Assembly: GCF_018294505.1 (NCBI RefSeq)
Contig: NC_057808.1
Coordinates: 223,651,325-223,715,324, forward strand
Length of the DNA: 64,000 bases
Direction of reading: 5' to 3'
Source: Triticum aestivum
Lineage: Eukaryota > Streptophyta > Magnoliopsida > Poales > Poaceae
Notes under the pieces: generated by a model
The model's input: the letters and a program-made list of their open reading frames with translations, nothing else
Told to the model about the DNA's origin: nothing
Databases searched by the model: none
In this document: in pieces, positions 11,301-26,300 of the stretch
How the letters are laid out: each line of letters opens with the position of its first letter
Position numbering within the stretch: position 1 is the stretch's first letter
Program-made: the position numbers and the translations under genes

Positions 11301-14300
11301 GTGAATGAGAAGGAATGAGAGGTGCCGGAGGAAGAGGTGACACATGAGGCACATAGCAGGGTGTATCGGGAAGGAGAAGGAAAGAAAGGTCGTCCACAGA
11401 GAAACTCGAGGAAGAAGAACGTGGGTAGTAAGAACGAGACTCATCAAAAGTCACATCACGCGAGATGCGCAAGCGACGACCCACAGGATCCCAACATCGA
11501 TAGCCCTTGTGCTCATCACTGTAGCCAAGGAAAACACACTCAACCGACTGAGCAGTCAGTTTGGTGCGTTCTCGGGGGGCAAGAAGAACATAGCACACGC
11601 ATCCAAACGTACGAAGAGTTGAGTAGTCAGGAGGGCGACCAGTGAGACACTCCATAGGAATACCACCCTGCAGAGCAGTCGATGGCTGAATGTTGATGAG
11701 ATAGGTGGATGCGGAAACAGCCTCAGCCCAAAAATGGGGTGGAAGGGAAGCAACAATCATCAGCGCACGAGCCGTCTCAAGCAAATGACGATGCTTTCGC
11801 TCGGCAACGCCATTCTGAGCATGAGCACCAGGACATGAGAACTGGGCAAGAGTACCCTGTTCTGCGAGAAAACCACGCAACAACTGAGAGATATACTCTC
11901 CAGCGGAGTCAGCACAAAAAGTACGAATGGGCGTGGCAAACTGGATGTGAACCATGGCAGCAAATCGTTTGTATATAGGGAGAACCTCGCTACGAGATTT
12001 CATGAAGTAGAGCCAAGTGTAGCGAGAGAAATCATCAATAAACAAAACATAGTAGCGATGACCACCTTTCGAGTCAAAGGGAGCAGGACCCCAGACATCA
12101 GAATGAACTAAGTCAAAAGGACGCTGAGATACAGACTCACTAGTAGGATAAGGTAACTGAGTCTGTTTGCCAAGTCTGCAACCATTACAATGTAAGGAGA
12201 CATCTCCAGATACAGACCCTAAGAGGCCCTGACGAACTAAAGAAGACAAGCGAGAGCCACAGATGTGACCAAGGCGATGATGCTACTGCTGGAAGGACGC
12301 AGACGAAGAGGCAGCAAGAGCATGAGAGCTGGCAGAAGTGGTGGCAGCGGAAGGAACACAAAGCCAGTCAACCTCCCAAAGGCCCTCTGACTCACGGCGC
12401 CGGGGGCCAGCACCAACCAAAGCCTTGGTGCGACGATCCTGAATGGAGCAAGAGTCGATATCAAGAATGACACGACAACCAGAATCAGTAAGTTGGACAG
12501 CGGAAAAAAGATTCATGGTAAGGCGAGGAACATGTGAAACACTCGGAACAGAAAAAGATGGAGTGGAAAGAATACCACGACTAGCAACAGGAAGAGATGT
12601 GCCATCGGCAGTAAGAACATTAACAGGCGAATCAAGAGGTCGGAGAGAAGACAACGCGGAAGAATCAGAAGACATATGAAAGGAGGCTCCAGAATCCAGA
12701 ACCCACGAAGATGTACCTGACTGTGTAGATGCCTGCGGTGGTGGAGAAGTGGATGCCATCACAGCAGCAGCTGAACCAGTCGACGAAGAGCCTGAGGAAG
12801 CCAAGAGACGTTTGAGCCTCAGAATGTCCAGGTCAGTGAGTGACGGGGTCGAGGAAGATCCAGGAGTCCCGCTGGAAGAGGAGCGCCGCTGGTCTCGCTT
12901 CTTCTCACGGCAATCAGACTCTGGGTGACCTGGCCGAGAGCAGTAGCCACAGAAGGTGTCACGGCGCGACCGGCTCCTCTCAGTATAAGCAGGGCGACCC
13001 ACCCCCCCTGAAGGTGTGGGGAGAAGCGGTGGAGCGGTGAGCCGAGCAGACGACACATGAGCCCGAGCAGCCAACACAGACGGGACCACCAGCAAACCAG
13101 CAGAGCGAAGGCGGGTCTCCTCAGCACGAAGCTCGGCAAGCACCTTCGAGATAGGAACACGACCACGAGCAAGCAAGTGAGCACGTCTGGGCTCAAACTC
13201 AGAGCGGAGACGAGATAAGAACTCATGGACCCGCTGAAACTCCAGATTAGACCGAGTAGTCTGACAGCAACGACAGGTGCCACAAACAACTGTCCGAAGA
13301 GAGTCAAGCTGGCGCCAGATGGCAGAGCACTGCGAATAGAACTCATCAACAGAGGAGTCACCTTGCTGGAGTGCGTGCTCTTGACGCACCACAGATAGGT
13401 AGAGAGCATCGCCAGAGGGCTGATAGCACTGACAAAGATAAGACCACATCACTGCAACTGTGCCAAGTCCCATGAATTCTGAGGCAAACTGAGGGAGGAC
13501 ACTCGCAGTGAGAACAGCAGCAGCACGAGCATCGTCATTGCACCACTGAGTGTAAGCAGAGAGATCATCACGGTATACCGAAAGAGCATCGGAATAAGCA
13601 GATACCTGCTGATCATAAGCATCAACTGCAGCATCATCAAGGGCCTTGGCTGCATCCCGGTCAGCCTGAGAAGCCTCAGCAGCAAGTACTGGCGGCACCG
13701 GTGGGATTGGGGCCACGGGCGCAACAGGGCATGGCGGACAGGGGGCCTCGCCAGAAAGAACACCCCACAGAAGAAGGCCACGCATATGGATGCGCATGAA
13801 CCCCACAAACTCAGCGTAGTTGGTGCCATCGAAGATCACTGAGCACCGCGGAACAGTAACATAGCCGGAAGAAGACATGAGGAAACTCTGCTTTTCTCTT
13901 CTCTTTTTTTTTGGGTCAACTCTCCCCGATCTGGATCGGGGCTGAGAGCCTCACGCTAGCCCGATGCAGCCCCGAATCGGGAGGAAGGGGGAGCCCAGGA
14001 GGAGGGCCGGCCCTGGGCTGCACCTGCGGCAGCGGATGGAGCAGCGGTGGCCAGCCGACGCGGAGCAAGACGAGGGCGCAACCGGGGCGCGCGGCGCTCG
14101 GGTGGAGAGGGCGCGGCCTGGGCGCGCGCGGGAGGAGCCGCGGCAGCCAGAGGCGTGGCCGGGGCGCGGTCGGGCAGGGAGGGCGCGGCCTGGTCGCGGC
14201 TGGGGCGCGGCCTGGCGGGGAGGGCGTGGCCTGGGGCGCGGCGCGGACTGAGCACGCGGGCTTGGGCAGAGCAGCAGCAGGAGGGCTGCCGGGCGCGGAG

Positions 14301-17300
14301 AAGGTGGCCGGCGACGGGGAAGGAGGTGGCCTGCGACAAGGAAGCTAGGCACGGAGCTGCAGCGTGCGGGAGAGGAAGAGGAACCTGGCAACTGATACCA
14401 TGTTGGATAAGTGAGCAACTACATTCACAGGAGGGCCAAAGGCCAATACATATACATGTGTAGGGTAAAGTGCAAGAGACCCCTTATACAATGGGGATAA
14501 ACCGAAAAGGGCTATACACATCTAACATTTGCAATATACGAACTGCTCCCACACAGAATCAGGTTTGCAGTTATTTCCACCCGAAAGATATTGCCTTAAA
14601 GGCTTAAAACCATACAATGGCAAATCTAAGCTGACAATAAAATAAAATCTGAACTCTTCATTCCCAGTCGGATACTCTTAAGGCCTTGTTCGGTTGACAG
14701 GGAATTGGAGGGGGTTGGTAGGGATTGAGGGGGATTAAATCCTCTACAAGTCAAAATCCCCTTAAATCCTCTCCAATCCCTTTGACAAGGGGTGTAACTG
14801 AACAAAGGCCTAAAGGCAGTGGTGCCAGTTTGTTTACATTAGATAATTCCAACACCACTTACTGGTGTGGTATGTGTCCAGTGTATTTGTTAGCTGTGTA
14901 GTTTCCCCTTTACATAGGCTTCTATTTGCATATGTAGTAGTTACTTTAACGATGACCTAACAACAACAACAACAACAAAGCCTTTAGTCCCAAACAAGTT
15001 GGGGTAGGCTAGAGGTGAAACCCATAAGATCTCGCGACCAACTAAAGGCAGTGGTGGCAGTTTGTTTACATTAGATAATTCCAACACCACCTACTGGTGT
15101 GGTATGTGTCCAGTGTATTTGTTAGCTGTGTAGTTTCCCCTTTACATAGGCTTCTATTTGCACATGTACTGGTTACTTTAACGATGACCTATGACCAAGA
15201 AAACGGGATTATCATGCAACACATGATCTAGTCTTAGAGGCAAGACTAGGAACCTATTTTTGTGTTTATGTTTCCACATACATGCTTATGAGTTTTCCTC
15301 TAAATCTCACATTCAAGAACCATGGCAATTATAGCACAGAAATAAATATTAATTATAAATGTGGAAGTAAATAATAACATTTATTATTGCCTATAGGGCA
15401 TATTCCCAACACAAGCGGGAGGCAAATCTCCGACCATGCGATTTTGCATTGGGTGCCGGTGACCACGTCGGTGCTGGCCCAGAAGAACCGACAGCGCAGC
15501 AGGCATCCCTTCCGGAAGTTGCAGCCTTGCAGGGCAGCCATGGCGTAGGACGGGAGGGCGGAGAGCACCGCGTTTAGAAGCACCCCCCTTGCCGCCGAAG
15601 TTGAAGCCCTCGTTTTGACGTGGAGGTTCTCAACGAACCCTTCCAGGATCATGCTCGCTGGTGAAGATCACCAGGCTCCAATACTAAACTAGTATGATCC
15701 TTAAATGTGTTTGAAAATTGCCGGATTGCTTGATGGGGGCTATCACTCTAGCCATGGCTCTCCAGAGCAGAGGTGATAGAATAGGTAACTGCATAACGCT
15801 GTAACAGAATAGTAGGAAGATATATATTTGGGTTTCTTGCTGACATTTGTTAGATAGACAGCCAACGCTTTACCACAAAATTAAGGAACTACCAACTTGT
15901 GTACCAGGAAACTAATTATATGCAAGTGATCAGTAAAATCCCTACTTGCAAAAGGTAACTAAGATACTTATCCCCTGGGTAACTGGGATCCTTATCTCTA
16001 ACCACTCTTTGTAACATGATGGTGTTCTCCGATGTGTAATAAGCTTATCTTTTTATCTGGTAACACATATTTTTGCTCCTTATTTACTTTCTAAGGAAAG
16101 CTCTTATTTGTTTCAGGTAGGCACAACATCTTCATCGGCCGTGGACCCCTTGCCTGAACTAGGAAACATAGCACAGGTGTTTAGGCCCATTGGTTGTGAT
16201 AATTGGAAAATTATATTTGTATAATGAAGTAACATAATCAGTCTGTATTTGATACTTTCTCTTGCTATATTTTCTATAAGTATTTTCCAAAAAATTGACG
16301 ATCTTCTGCCAGGCAGGAATAGAAAACAACACAGTTGTGTTGGTGCTAGTTCGAAACCTAGTTATGTCCACTTCTGAGGAACAAGTCTGCAAATTGATGG
16401 GTAGTAACTGGTAGCTGGTAGGTTAACAGTGTTTCGCAGAAATTTTATATGGGACCAGAACTTTGAAAAATAATCCTTGTAAATTGATTTTTTTTGTCCA
16501 TATGTTAATCCCAATCAATCTAAATTTGCAGTAGAGCTAGAACTAGGTATTTATCAGCTCTCTAGTGGGAACCTGATACTGTCCTATGTCTGGGATTTTT
16601 CTGGAGCATGTTTTTGGGATGTTGGTTGCACCCCCACTGTTATTAGCAACCTTGTTTTTGTATATGACTTGTGCAAATTGTACATATTGTTATTCATGAA
16701 TGTACTTTCACTAATTATTTCTGTTTATGATTTTTGGTAGGGCCATGACATGTGGTTCCACATTGATGCTGCATACGCTGGAAGTGCTTGTATATGCCCA
16801 GAGTATCGACATCACCTTGATGGAGTGGAAAAGGCTGATTCATTCAATATGAATGCACACAAATGGTTCCTCACAAACTTCGACTGTTCTTTGCTATGGG
16901 TTAAAGTAAGCCATGTGATACTGTTCCAATTGGGATAACATGATTTGCGCTTCTAAATAATCTCAGGTTTCTTGTTTTTTCTAAGTATATCAATATTGAT
17001 ATTGCACAAACTGACATCACATATAACGAACAGGACAGGAGTTATCTTGTAGAAGCATTGTCTACAAATCCAGAGTTTCTTAAGAATAAGGTTAAGAACT
17101 CCTTCCCTTTCTATGTTTTTCTCTTAGAGATTTTCATCATTTCATGGAAGTGGATTTTAATCTACTTTCTGAACTGAATTCTGGATGCTTGTTCGTTTAT
17201 CTTTTTTTCTCGTACATGCATCAAAGCGCATGTCTTTTTGTATTAGGAGAAAGTGTCGAAACGATGTGCATCTTATACAACTCAAAGGGACAAAAAAAAC

Positions 17301-20300
17301 TAAAATTTAACAAAGAACGAAACCTAAGCAAAGAAACGGAGAAACCGAATGAAACAAGCCAAGAAACAAAAAACTGTACAACTGCCCTACTGCTGCTGTT
17401 ACAGTGGTCACGGCGTCAAGCGTCTTGAGACAATCTCCTTAGGCTTAGGGACTTTGCACCAGTGTCTGATCCCCAGTTTCCAAATCCCAGTGGTAACCCG
17501 CTGGTTATCACTGGACATGTTTGCTACCGGGAGCTATTTTTCCTAGTGGAGTAAAATGCACCGGAGGTTCTATAAGTATGAAAAAGCACATCTAAGTCCT
17601 AAAAGTGGATAAGCGGTGCACATGTAAGTCCTAAAAGTGGATAAGTGGTAGCCACCACCTGTCCAATGGAATATCTCACCCAAGCAGCAGCAGCGCGCGC
17701 TCACCGTTGCTGTCACGGCCGCGAGCTACCCCTAAGTACTGGTCACCCTGGCCAGTGTGCCCCTGTCCACCGGCCGATGTGCGTAACAGTCTACTCCTTG
17801 ATCGATTCCCACCTCTGCACATTCCTATGCATATCAATTCTCTCACGCTTGGGCATTGGCGTGCTCTTGCACCATCGTGAAGCTCTCATGAAGGTGCTGG
17901 GTGGTACGGCAAGCTGCTGGTTGACTGCACCCGCAAGACCGCTGAAACCACCGGCAACATCTGGAACCACTGGAAGTATTACACACACCTGAGATGGATT
18001 GTCCAGGTGGATTCTGCTCGGAGGAATAGAGCAAGCATGAGAGTCAGGCTACATAGTCTCAGAGGTTCCAAATGTTGCTCACTGGGAGGTTCCAAACAAG
18101 AGCTATTAACCTCTGTGGCATCCTGTCTAGTTCGAACACCTCGCTTAGAGTGTCCGAATGCACATAGTATCACTGGTGCAACTCTCTGAACTCACTTGGA
18201 GGGACAAACAACTAACACTTGGTGGCTCCAATCAGGAAAAAACACAGAAGATTAAGAATGGAACTTTTGAGATTTGATCGAGTTTTTCAAGGTTTGAGTT
18301 TGAGCACTTAGCAAGAATTTCTTCTCCTCACTGGGGTCAAGATTCCCATTTTGATAGTATTGGCATATTTATGACTCAAAGTGATCCAGGATCACAAAAG
18401 TCTAAAGAGTCCATAATCATGCTAATTTCTTTGCAAAGATTTTAAGGGGTCGAAAACCATTTTCCAACTAGCATCTTTTTGGACTTCAGCTGATCATCAC
18501 TAGAGTAAATTATTTGTTGTCCTGAAATATCAAAAGCCACTATGGTGGCCTAGATGCACTTTCAGATGGGAATCGCCCAGGTTAGGGCCAAAGTGTTGGG
18601 TGATACTATTCCTGGAGAGTAAACCCCATCCTCGTGTACGAGTGTGCGGTTGGCCACTTTTTCCCAAACCACGATGTAACAAAGTGTTTCTTTTCAAACA
18701 ATGGTATGCAAAGCATTTGAGTATTCAGTCCACGAAGAAAAATTATCCCCTGCAGTTTTAATTGATTGACTTGACAAACTGAAAAATATATTTTCAAGAG
18801 AACAAAAAGATTGTGTCGAAAGAACAATGGCATGGTCTGTATGCCTGCAATGTGATCAAAAGAATTACGTGTAAAAGCTCATTACTGAGTTTCTACATTT
18901 GGAAATAAGTTAGCTTTGATGAGTTCACATAAAATTATGTTTCGTTTGTGACATAACAACTGTTTTACATTTTCAGGCTTCCCAAGCAAATTCTGTTGTT
19001 GATTTCAAGGATTGGCAAATTCCACTTGGTCGTCGTTTTAGGTGAAATCCTTTTGGCAACTTTGATAACCACCATTTGTCAAATGTACTGTTTTTCTTTT
19101 ACAAATTTAATACTCCCTCTGTCCTAAAATATAAGAACGTTTTTAACACTACACTAGTGTCAAAAACGTTCTTATATTATGGGACGGAGGGAGTAGTTCG
19201 GTACTTCCAATTTTGATAAGGAATTAATTTTCCCATACTTATATGTATTTGTTATTTGTGCTATAATTCTTTTTTCCATAGAGAAATATATAGAGAACCC
19301 AGCATTCAAGGCATGTCAGCTAGGTCCTATAAGCATGAAAATCTGGTCACACAGACACTCTGTTTTCCAAAAAGAATAGACCCTAAAAATATATATTCTA
19401 ATTTTAAAGGCCCAGCCGCTCACAGCTTACCACAACGTCAGTGTTGTACGTGTCTACCGGTTGCTGCTCGGCTACGTCTATTGCCCACTCTGGATGCCAG
19501 TCCCCTCCCCCCCCCCCTCCCCGGCTTAGATACTTATGAGCCCCCAGGCTTCTTCGAATTCGAAGATATAATTTTGAGGGTATTTTTGTTGAAAAATAGC
19601 GCCTGTTTGGCATCAGTCAACGCAGTCAACGCACCATGTGTTGTTTTCTGTCGAATATTTTGTCCAAGGTAGATTAAAGTTGGACTCTGAGTCGTACGGT
19701 GTGTAGAGTGTAGACAGGGTATGGAGTTGTGTCCTTGTAGGACACTTGTATCCTAGGCCTCCTATATCATGTGGGGGTAGACACCTATATCATGTGGGGT
19801 ACACACACGATGTAACCTATGCCAACATAATAGCACAGACACACAGGGGGAGCCAGCGGCGTGTGCCCGCGCCAGGGCGGGGTGCAGTATTGCGTCAGTA
19901 TCATGGGGATGTAGCCGAGTTCGGTGAACCTTGTTAACAAATCTCGGTGTCATGCCTCATGTGATTGCTTGGTCCTCGGTAAGATCAACTGCATACCTCG
20001 GTTTTTAATTTTAAGAAGGGGTATCAGAGCGAGGTTGCACAAAAATCTGCGGGAAGCGGTCGTAATACCGGACGAAGTCGTCGGCGAGTTGCGATCCAGA
20101 AGCAGACGTTGGTCGTATTGTAATCTTTACTGAAGCAATCAAGAGGAGCAGGTCGATTGCTTGATCATGGCGGTGGTGGAATCATGTAGCAGCAGGTGTT
20201 CTCAGTATCTGAAAGCCAACGAGATCGATCAAAGCGGCTGCGGCGTAACACGCACACTCCAGCGCGTGGTGTGGCAGTGTGGAAGGGCCAGGCCCACAGG

Positions 20301-23300
20301 CCCGAGCTGCACGCGAGGTCTAGGCAGCATGGAAAGCGCGTGTGGCCCAAGCACGGGAGCAAGAGAACACAACCCATGCGAGCTAAGGCAGCAGGCTGAT
20401 TGGCTTCAAGACAAGACAAGCACGTGAGAGGTTGCTTAGGCACGAGATTTGTTGGAAAAAGGACTGCCAAGGCTAAGCCCAAGTGTTCGGTCTTCTCGGT
20501 TTGCTCTGTCCGGTCTTTTCAGTCTTCCATAATTGACGACCGAAATTATGTCGGTCTTCTCGGTTCTCCACTATTCGGTCTTCGGTCTTTATAGGATGGT
20601 ATTCGGTTCCGACCAAACAGACCAAATTTTATGCTACAACTCAGACCATGTACATTATAGTACTAGTACAAGTGTATGCAAGCAGAATTCAGACAACAGC
20701 TATGTGTAACAGGTGTGTGCAACCAGAATTCAGAGTTCAGGTAACATGTGTATATAGCCTCCGGCAGGGCTCCTTTGTAACCGGCCCCTGGGCTCTTTTA
20801 GGCGATTTCAACTTTACTCTAAAGCCAAACGAGCGCTCGAATGACAACTTTAACCATTCCGAAGCCTTGCTCTTCTCGTCTACCTTAAACCGTCTTAATC
20901 TTCAGGAGCTTCCCCTTCTCGATAGGCTATTTACTTGGTCTAACCAACAAGACTCCCCGACTTTGGTGCGCTTGGATAGGGCTTTTGTCAACACAGCTTG
21001 GAGTTTCCTCCTCCCGGACTCCACACTCACGTCCGCTTGCCGGTCAACTTCTGATCATGTGCCGCTTGTTCTCATTGCTGCGTCCAAAGTTCCCACGCCT
21101 TCGGTCTTCCGGTTCAACAACGGCCTTCTGCACTTACAACCTTTCATGAACATCATTTTGCAAAATTGGAATAGTGTTGTCCCATCTACCCACTTGGGCC
21201 ACTTATGTCTCAAACTTAAGAGAGTGCGCGCAGCTGCTAAGGCCTGGGTCAAGCAAGGTCATCACCTTCCTAGACAAAATAGAAGAATTCCGCTCGCTCT
21301 CCTCCTTAGAACGCTCTCTTCGCACGCAGGTTTCTCTGTCCCTTCACCGGCACAACGCCCTAGCTGCTGTTTACTGGCGGCAACGGGCTAAAATCAAGGA
21401 CTGTGTGCTCGGTGATGAGAACACGGACTACTTCCATCTTTGCTCTACGATCAGGCTGCGTAAAAACCAAATTAAATCCCTCAACATAGATGGTAGCAAG
21501 GTCTCTTCCCACTCCGGCAAGCATCGTGCTCTTCGTGACTACTTTAAACTTGTCATTGGTACCCCTATAGCCTGTTCTATTCCTCCCAATCTAAACGAGC
21601 TAGTATCCGGTTCTCGTCTAAGACCCTCTCAGTCTCTCGATTTGACTCGCCCCTTCTCTCTCGAGGAGATTAAAACGGCCCTCTTCGACATGAACGATAA
21701 TGCTAGCCCCGGACCAGACGGTTTTGGGCCAGCTTTCTACAAGGCCAATTGGGACCTAGTTAAAAACGACCTTCTATCCCTTCTCAACAGTTTCTACTCT
21801 TGCTCTGCAGATCTTAGGCGTATCAACAAAGCTTACATTGTCCTCATCCCCAAAAAACCTAGCACAACTGACCCTGACCAGATGCGTTCGATTTCCCTTC
21901 AAAACTGCTCGGTCAAACTCTGCTCCAAGTGCCTTTCTATTAGAGTTCAGCCGGTTATTCGTGATCTTGTCCATGCGGATCATTCCGGCTTTATCAAAGG
22001 ACAGTGTATCTCGGAAAACTTCATTCTCGCAGCTGCTATTGTGCAAGCTTGCCACAAAAGAAAATGCCCGGCCTTAGTCTTAAAATTGGATTTTAGGAAA
22101 GCCTTTGACTCTGTCTCTTGGGAGAGTCTTTATCGTATCCTTCAAGCCAAAGGCTTTTCAGAAACTTGGATTCGTTGGATTATGATGCTGAACGACTCTG
22201 GCCAATTGGCTATTCTTCTTAACGGCGTTCCCAGGAACTGGATTCAATGTAAAAATGGTCTCAGACAAGGCGACCCCGTTTCACCTTACCTCTTCATCAT
22301 TATTGCCGATATCCTCCAACGCATGATCCTAGAGGCCTCAGCTCAGGGGCTGCTGCAGCACCCAATTGTTCCCAACTCGCCATGTCCTTGTTAGGAAAAT
22401 ATGCAACTTGTATTCCCATGAGGCCATAGGCCGATATATATACATGTACAGGTGTGGAACATATGCAGGAAACCCCTTATACAACGGGATAAATACAAAG
22501 GGGTACATGACTTATATTATAACTCTAACACCCCCCCCCCCCTCAAACTCATGGTGGATGAACAACACTGAGTTTGGAGAGATAAAAGCCATGTTGTGCT
22601 CTAGTCTGGGCCTTCGTCAGGAAATCCGCCAACTGTAACTCGGAAGGCACATACTGAAGAGCAATAACCTGATCCTGCACAGCAGCGCGCACATAGAAAG
22701 CATCAACACCAATATGCTTGGTGAGCTCATGCTTCACAGGATCGCGCGCAATGCTAATAGCACATGTACTGTCAGATAGGAGCAGAGTCGGTGTAGTCAC
22801 AGAAACACCAAAATCCTGAAGTAACCACCGTAACCAAGTCACCTCTGCCGTCAAAAGAGCCATGGCTCGCAACTCAGCCTCAGCACTCGAACGGGAAACT
22901 GCAATCTGTTTCTTCGTCTTCCAGGCAATGAGAGAACCACCAAGAAAAACACAGTAAGCAGAAAGTGAACGGCGATCAGAAGGATCACTAGCCCACGTAG
23001 CATCCGAATAGGCCTGAAGCTGTAAAGAACTGGAGCTAGGAAAGAATAGACGGTGAGAGATCGTGCCCCGAAGATATCGGAGAACACGAAGGAGATGACT
23101 ATAGTGAACCGATGTGGGAGCAGAGACAAACTGACTCAGAATATGAACCGGATAAGAGATGTCCGGACGAGTGACAGCTAGATAGACAAGACTGCCAACA
23201 AGATGACGATAACGCGTCGGGTCAGGGAGAGGATCACCATCAGTAGCACGGAGGTGAACATTGAGCTCCATAGGAGTCTCAACAATGCGCTCGTCAGTAA

Positions 23301-26300
23301 GAGCAGCACGAGCAAGAAGATCCTGGATATACTTTTCCTGGGATATAAAAAAGCCATCAGAGGTAGAAGAGACTTCAATCCCAAGAAAGTAGCGAAGAGG
23401 TCCAAGATCAGACATAAGAAACTGCTCATTAAGACGGGCCTTTACAAAGGCAATATACTCGGGGTCATCCCCAGTGATGACCATGTCATCAACATAGAGA
23501 AGAAGAAGAGTCCGACCACGAGGAGAAAGGTGAATAAACAAGGCTGGATCATGAGCACTTGCTGAAAAACCAGCAGTAGTGACCACAGAGGCAAAACGCT
23601 CAAACCAGGCGCGAGGGGCTTGCTTAAGGCCATAGAGAGAGCGACGAAGACGACATACCATGCCATCAGGAACAGAATACCCAGGGGGTGGCTGCATGTA
23701 CACCTCCTCACGCAGCTCACCATTAAGAAAGGCATTCTTAACATCAAGCTGAGATATAGACCAGTGGCGTGCAGAGGCAACGGCAAGAAGTGTACGAACA
23801 GTGGTCATATGGGCCACAGGAGCAAAAGTCTCGTCATAATCACGACCATGCTCCTGCTGAAAACCACGAGCCACAAGACGAGCTTTGTGACGCTCAAGAG
23901 AACCATCGGAGCGAGTCTTAACCTTGTAGACCCACTTACAAGTGATGGGACGGACTCCAGGAGGAAGAGAAACAAGATCCCAGGTACCAGTGCGTTCAAG
24001 AGCAGCAATCTCCTCTGCCATCGCAAACTGCCATTCAGGATGAACAACAGCCTGACGATAAGAAGTCGGCTCAAGAACAGCAGCACCAGCGGTGGGAAAT
24101 CCAAAGCGATCAACAGGCGGACGAGGACGAGAACGCAAGCCATAAGTAGGCTGAGAGGAAGAGGACGACTCATCCAATGAGGCATCCACAGGTCGTGAAC
24201 GACGAGTGTAATACTGAGGAAAAGATGGAACAATAGAAGGAGGAATCGCCAAGGTAGAATCGGGGGGTGGGGACGAAGAAGTCACCGGAGATGAAGGTGT
24301 AGAATCCGGTGACATGCTAGGCGAGGAGACCGGAGAAGATGGTGGCTGCAAATCGACTAGAGGTGGAGAAGCAGAGGAGTGGAACGAATAGGCACAGGCG
24401 CGACGGGGGTGATAGGTGAGTCAGGAAAAGTGAGGAAAGAGATATCCTCCACTGAAAAAATCGAGGAAGATGGGCGTGGGTAGAAGGGACGAGACTCATC
24501 AAAAGTCACATCTCGAGAGATACGCATCCGACGACTGATAGAATCCCAGCAACGATAGCCCTTATACTCATCACTGTAGCCTAAGAAGACACACTCAACA
24601 GACTGAGCGGTCAGTTTGGTGCGTTCGCGAGGGGCAAGAAGAACATAGCAAACACAACCAAACAAGCGAAGCATCGAATAATCGGGAGAACGATCAAAAA
24701 GACGCTCAAAAGGAACACCACCCTGCAAAGCAGCGGACGGCTGAAGGTTGATGAGATAGGCGGAAGTGGAGATAGCCTCAGCCCAAAAATGAGGCGGAAG
24801 AGAGGCGGCGATCATCATCGCACGAGCCGTCTCAAGAAGGTGACGATGCTTGCGCTCAGACACACCATTCTGAGCATGAGCACCAGGACAAGAGAACCGG
24901 GCAAGAGTACCCTGCTCAGCAAGGACACCACGCAACATCTTAGAGATATACTCGCCAGCGGAGTCAGCACGAAAAACACGAATGGGTGAAGAGAACTGAG
25001 TATGAACCATGGTAGCAAAACGCTTATAAATAGACAACACCTCACTACGAGAAGTCATGAAATAAAGCCATGTGTAACGAGAGAAATCATCTATAAAAAT
25101 AATATAGTATTTATGACCACCTTTCGAAGCGAAAGGAGCCGGCCCCCATACATCAGAATGGACTAAATCGAAAGGACGCTTAGACACTGACTCACTATGT
25201 GAATATGCTAACTGAATCTGCTTGCCAAGACGACAACCCTGACACTCTAAAGAGACATCTCCTGAGACAGACCCCAGAAGACCTCGACGAACTAAAGACG
25301 ACAACCGAGAACCACACAGATGACCAAGTCGATGATGCCACTGCTTGAAGGAACCAGTAACAGAGGCGACAGAAGCGGAGGAACTGGCGATGGTGGTGGC
25401 AGCGGAAGGAACATGAAGCCAGTCCAACTCCCAAAGACCCTGAGAATCACGGCGGCGAGGGCCAGCCCCAACCAGAGTGTGCGTGCGACGGTCCTGGACA
25501 GAACAAGAGTCAACGTCAAGGATGACACGACAACCAGAATCAGTAAGTTGACCAGCAGAAAACAGATTCATGGTAAGTCGAGGAACATGAGCAACATCAG
25601 GAACAGAATAAGGAGTGGAAAGATTGCCTCTACTAGCAACAGAAAGTGGAGTACCATCAGCAGTGAAGACATGAACAGGAGAATCCAGCGATCGAAGAGA
25701 GGACAAAGCGGAAGAATGAGAAGACATATGAAAAGAAGCTCCAGAGTCCAGAACCCATGGGGATGTACCTGACTGTGTAGAGGGCGGTTGCTCAGTGCGG
25801 GAAGCATCAGTCACAGAACCAGCAGTACCCGTCGAGGAAGAACCTGAAGCCGCGAGCAGACGCTTAAGTCTCAGAATATCCTGCTCAGTCAAAGCAATGG
25901 CTGAAGCTGTCGAGGGAGATGACGAAGTCCCTGAGGATGATGATCGCGCCTTGCGCAGGTGTTTCCGCTTTGTGTAGCACTGGGACTCAATATGACCATC
26001 ATTGTTGCAGTAGTCACAATGTGGACGGGGGCGACCTGAGCCTCCAGAAGGAGTGGGCAAGAGCGGCGGAGCACTCGAGCGAGAATGGGTCGGTGCAGCA
26101 GGTGGAGTGGAAGAAGCCCGAGTAGCGAGCACAGAGGGAACCTCCAGCAAACCAGCACCACGTAAGCGAGTCTCCTCAGCACGAATCTCTGAAAGCGCCT
26201 CCATGAGAGAAATACGGCCACGAGCAAACAACTGAGCACGCCGGGGCTCAAACTCCTTACGGAGCCGAGACAGGAACTCGTAGACGCGATGAAACTCCAA

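Larger units (their letters stand above)
9396..14527 (-). mobile_element. Copia LTR retrotransposon 1 (Ale/Retrofit-like, 127-bp LTRs), antisense in intron 5
   Basis: Complete element of 5132 bases with a perfect TTTGC duplication at 9391-9395 and 14528-14532. LTRs at 9396-9522 and 14401-14527 are identical by eye except the first base of the left copy (G for T). The PBS complementary to initiator tRNA-Met reads TGGTATCAGT at 14400 leftward, and a G-rich polypurine tract on the minus strand abuts 9523. The near-identical LTRs mark a young insertion. Lineage assignment rests on short LTRs and protein similarity from memory. Confidence 0.93.

Noticed and set aside
13911..14463. Several overlapping open frames of 95-155 codons
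   Set aside because: GC-rich Copia leader. Frames are open on both strands from composition and the products are Arg/Ala/Gly-rich without domains.
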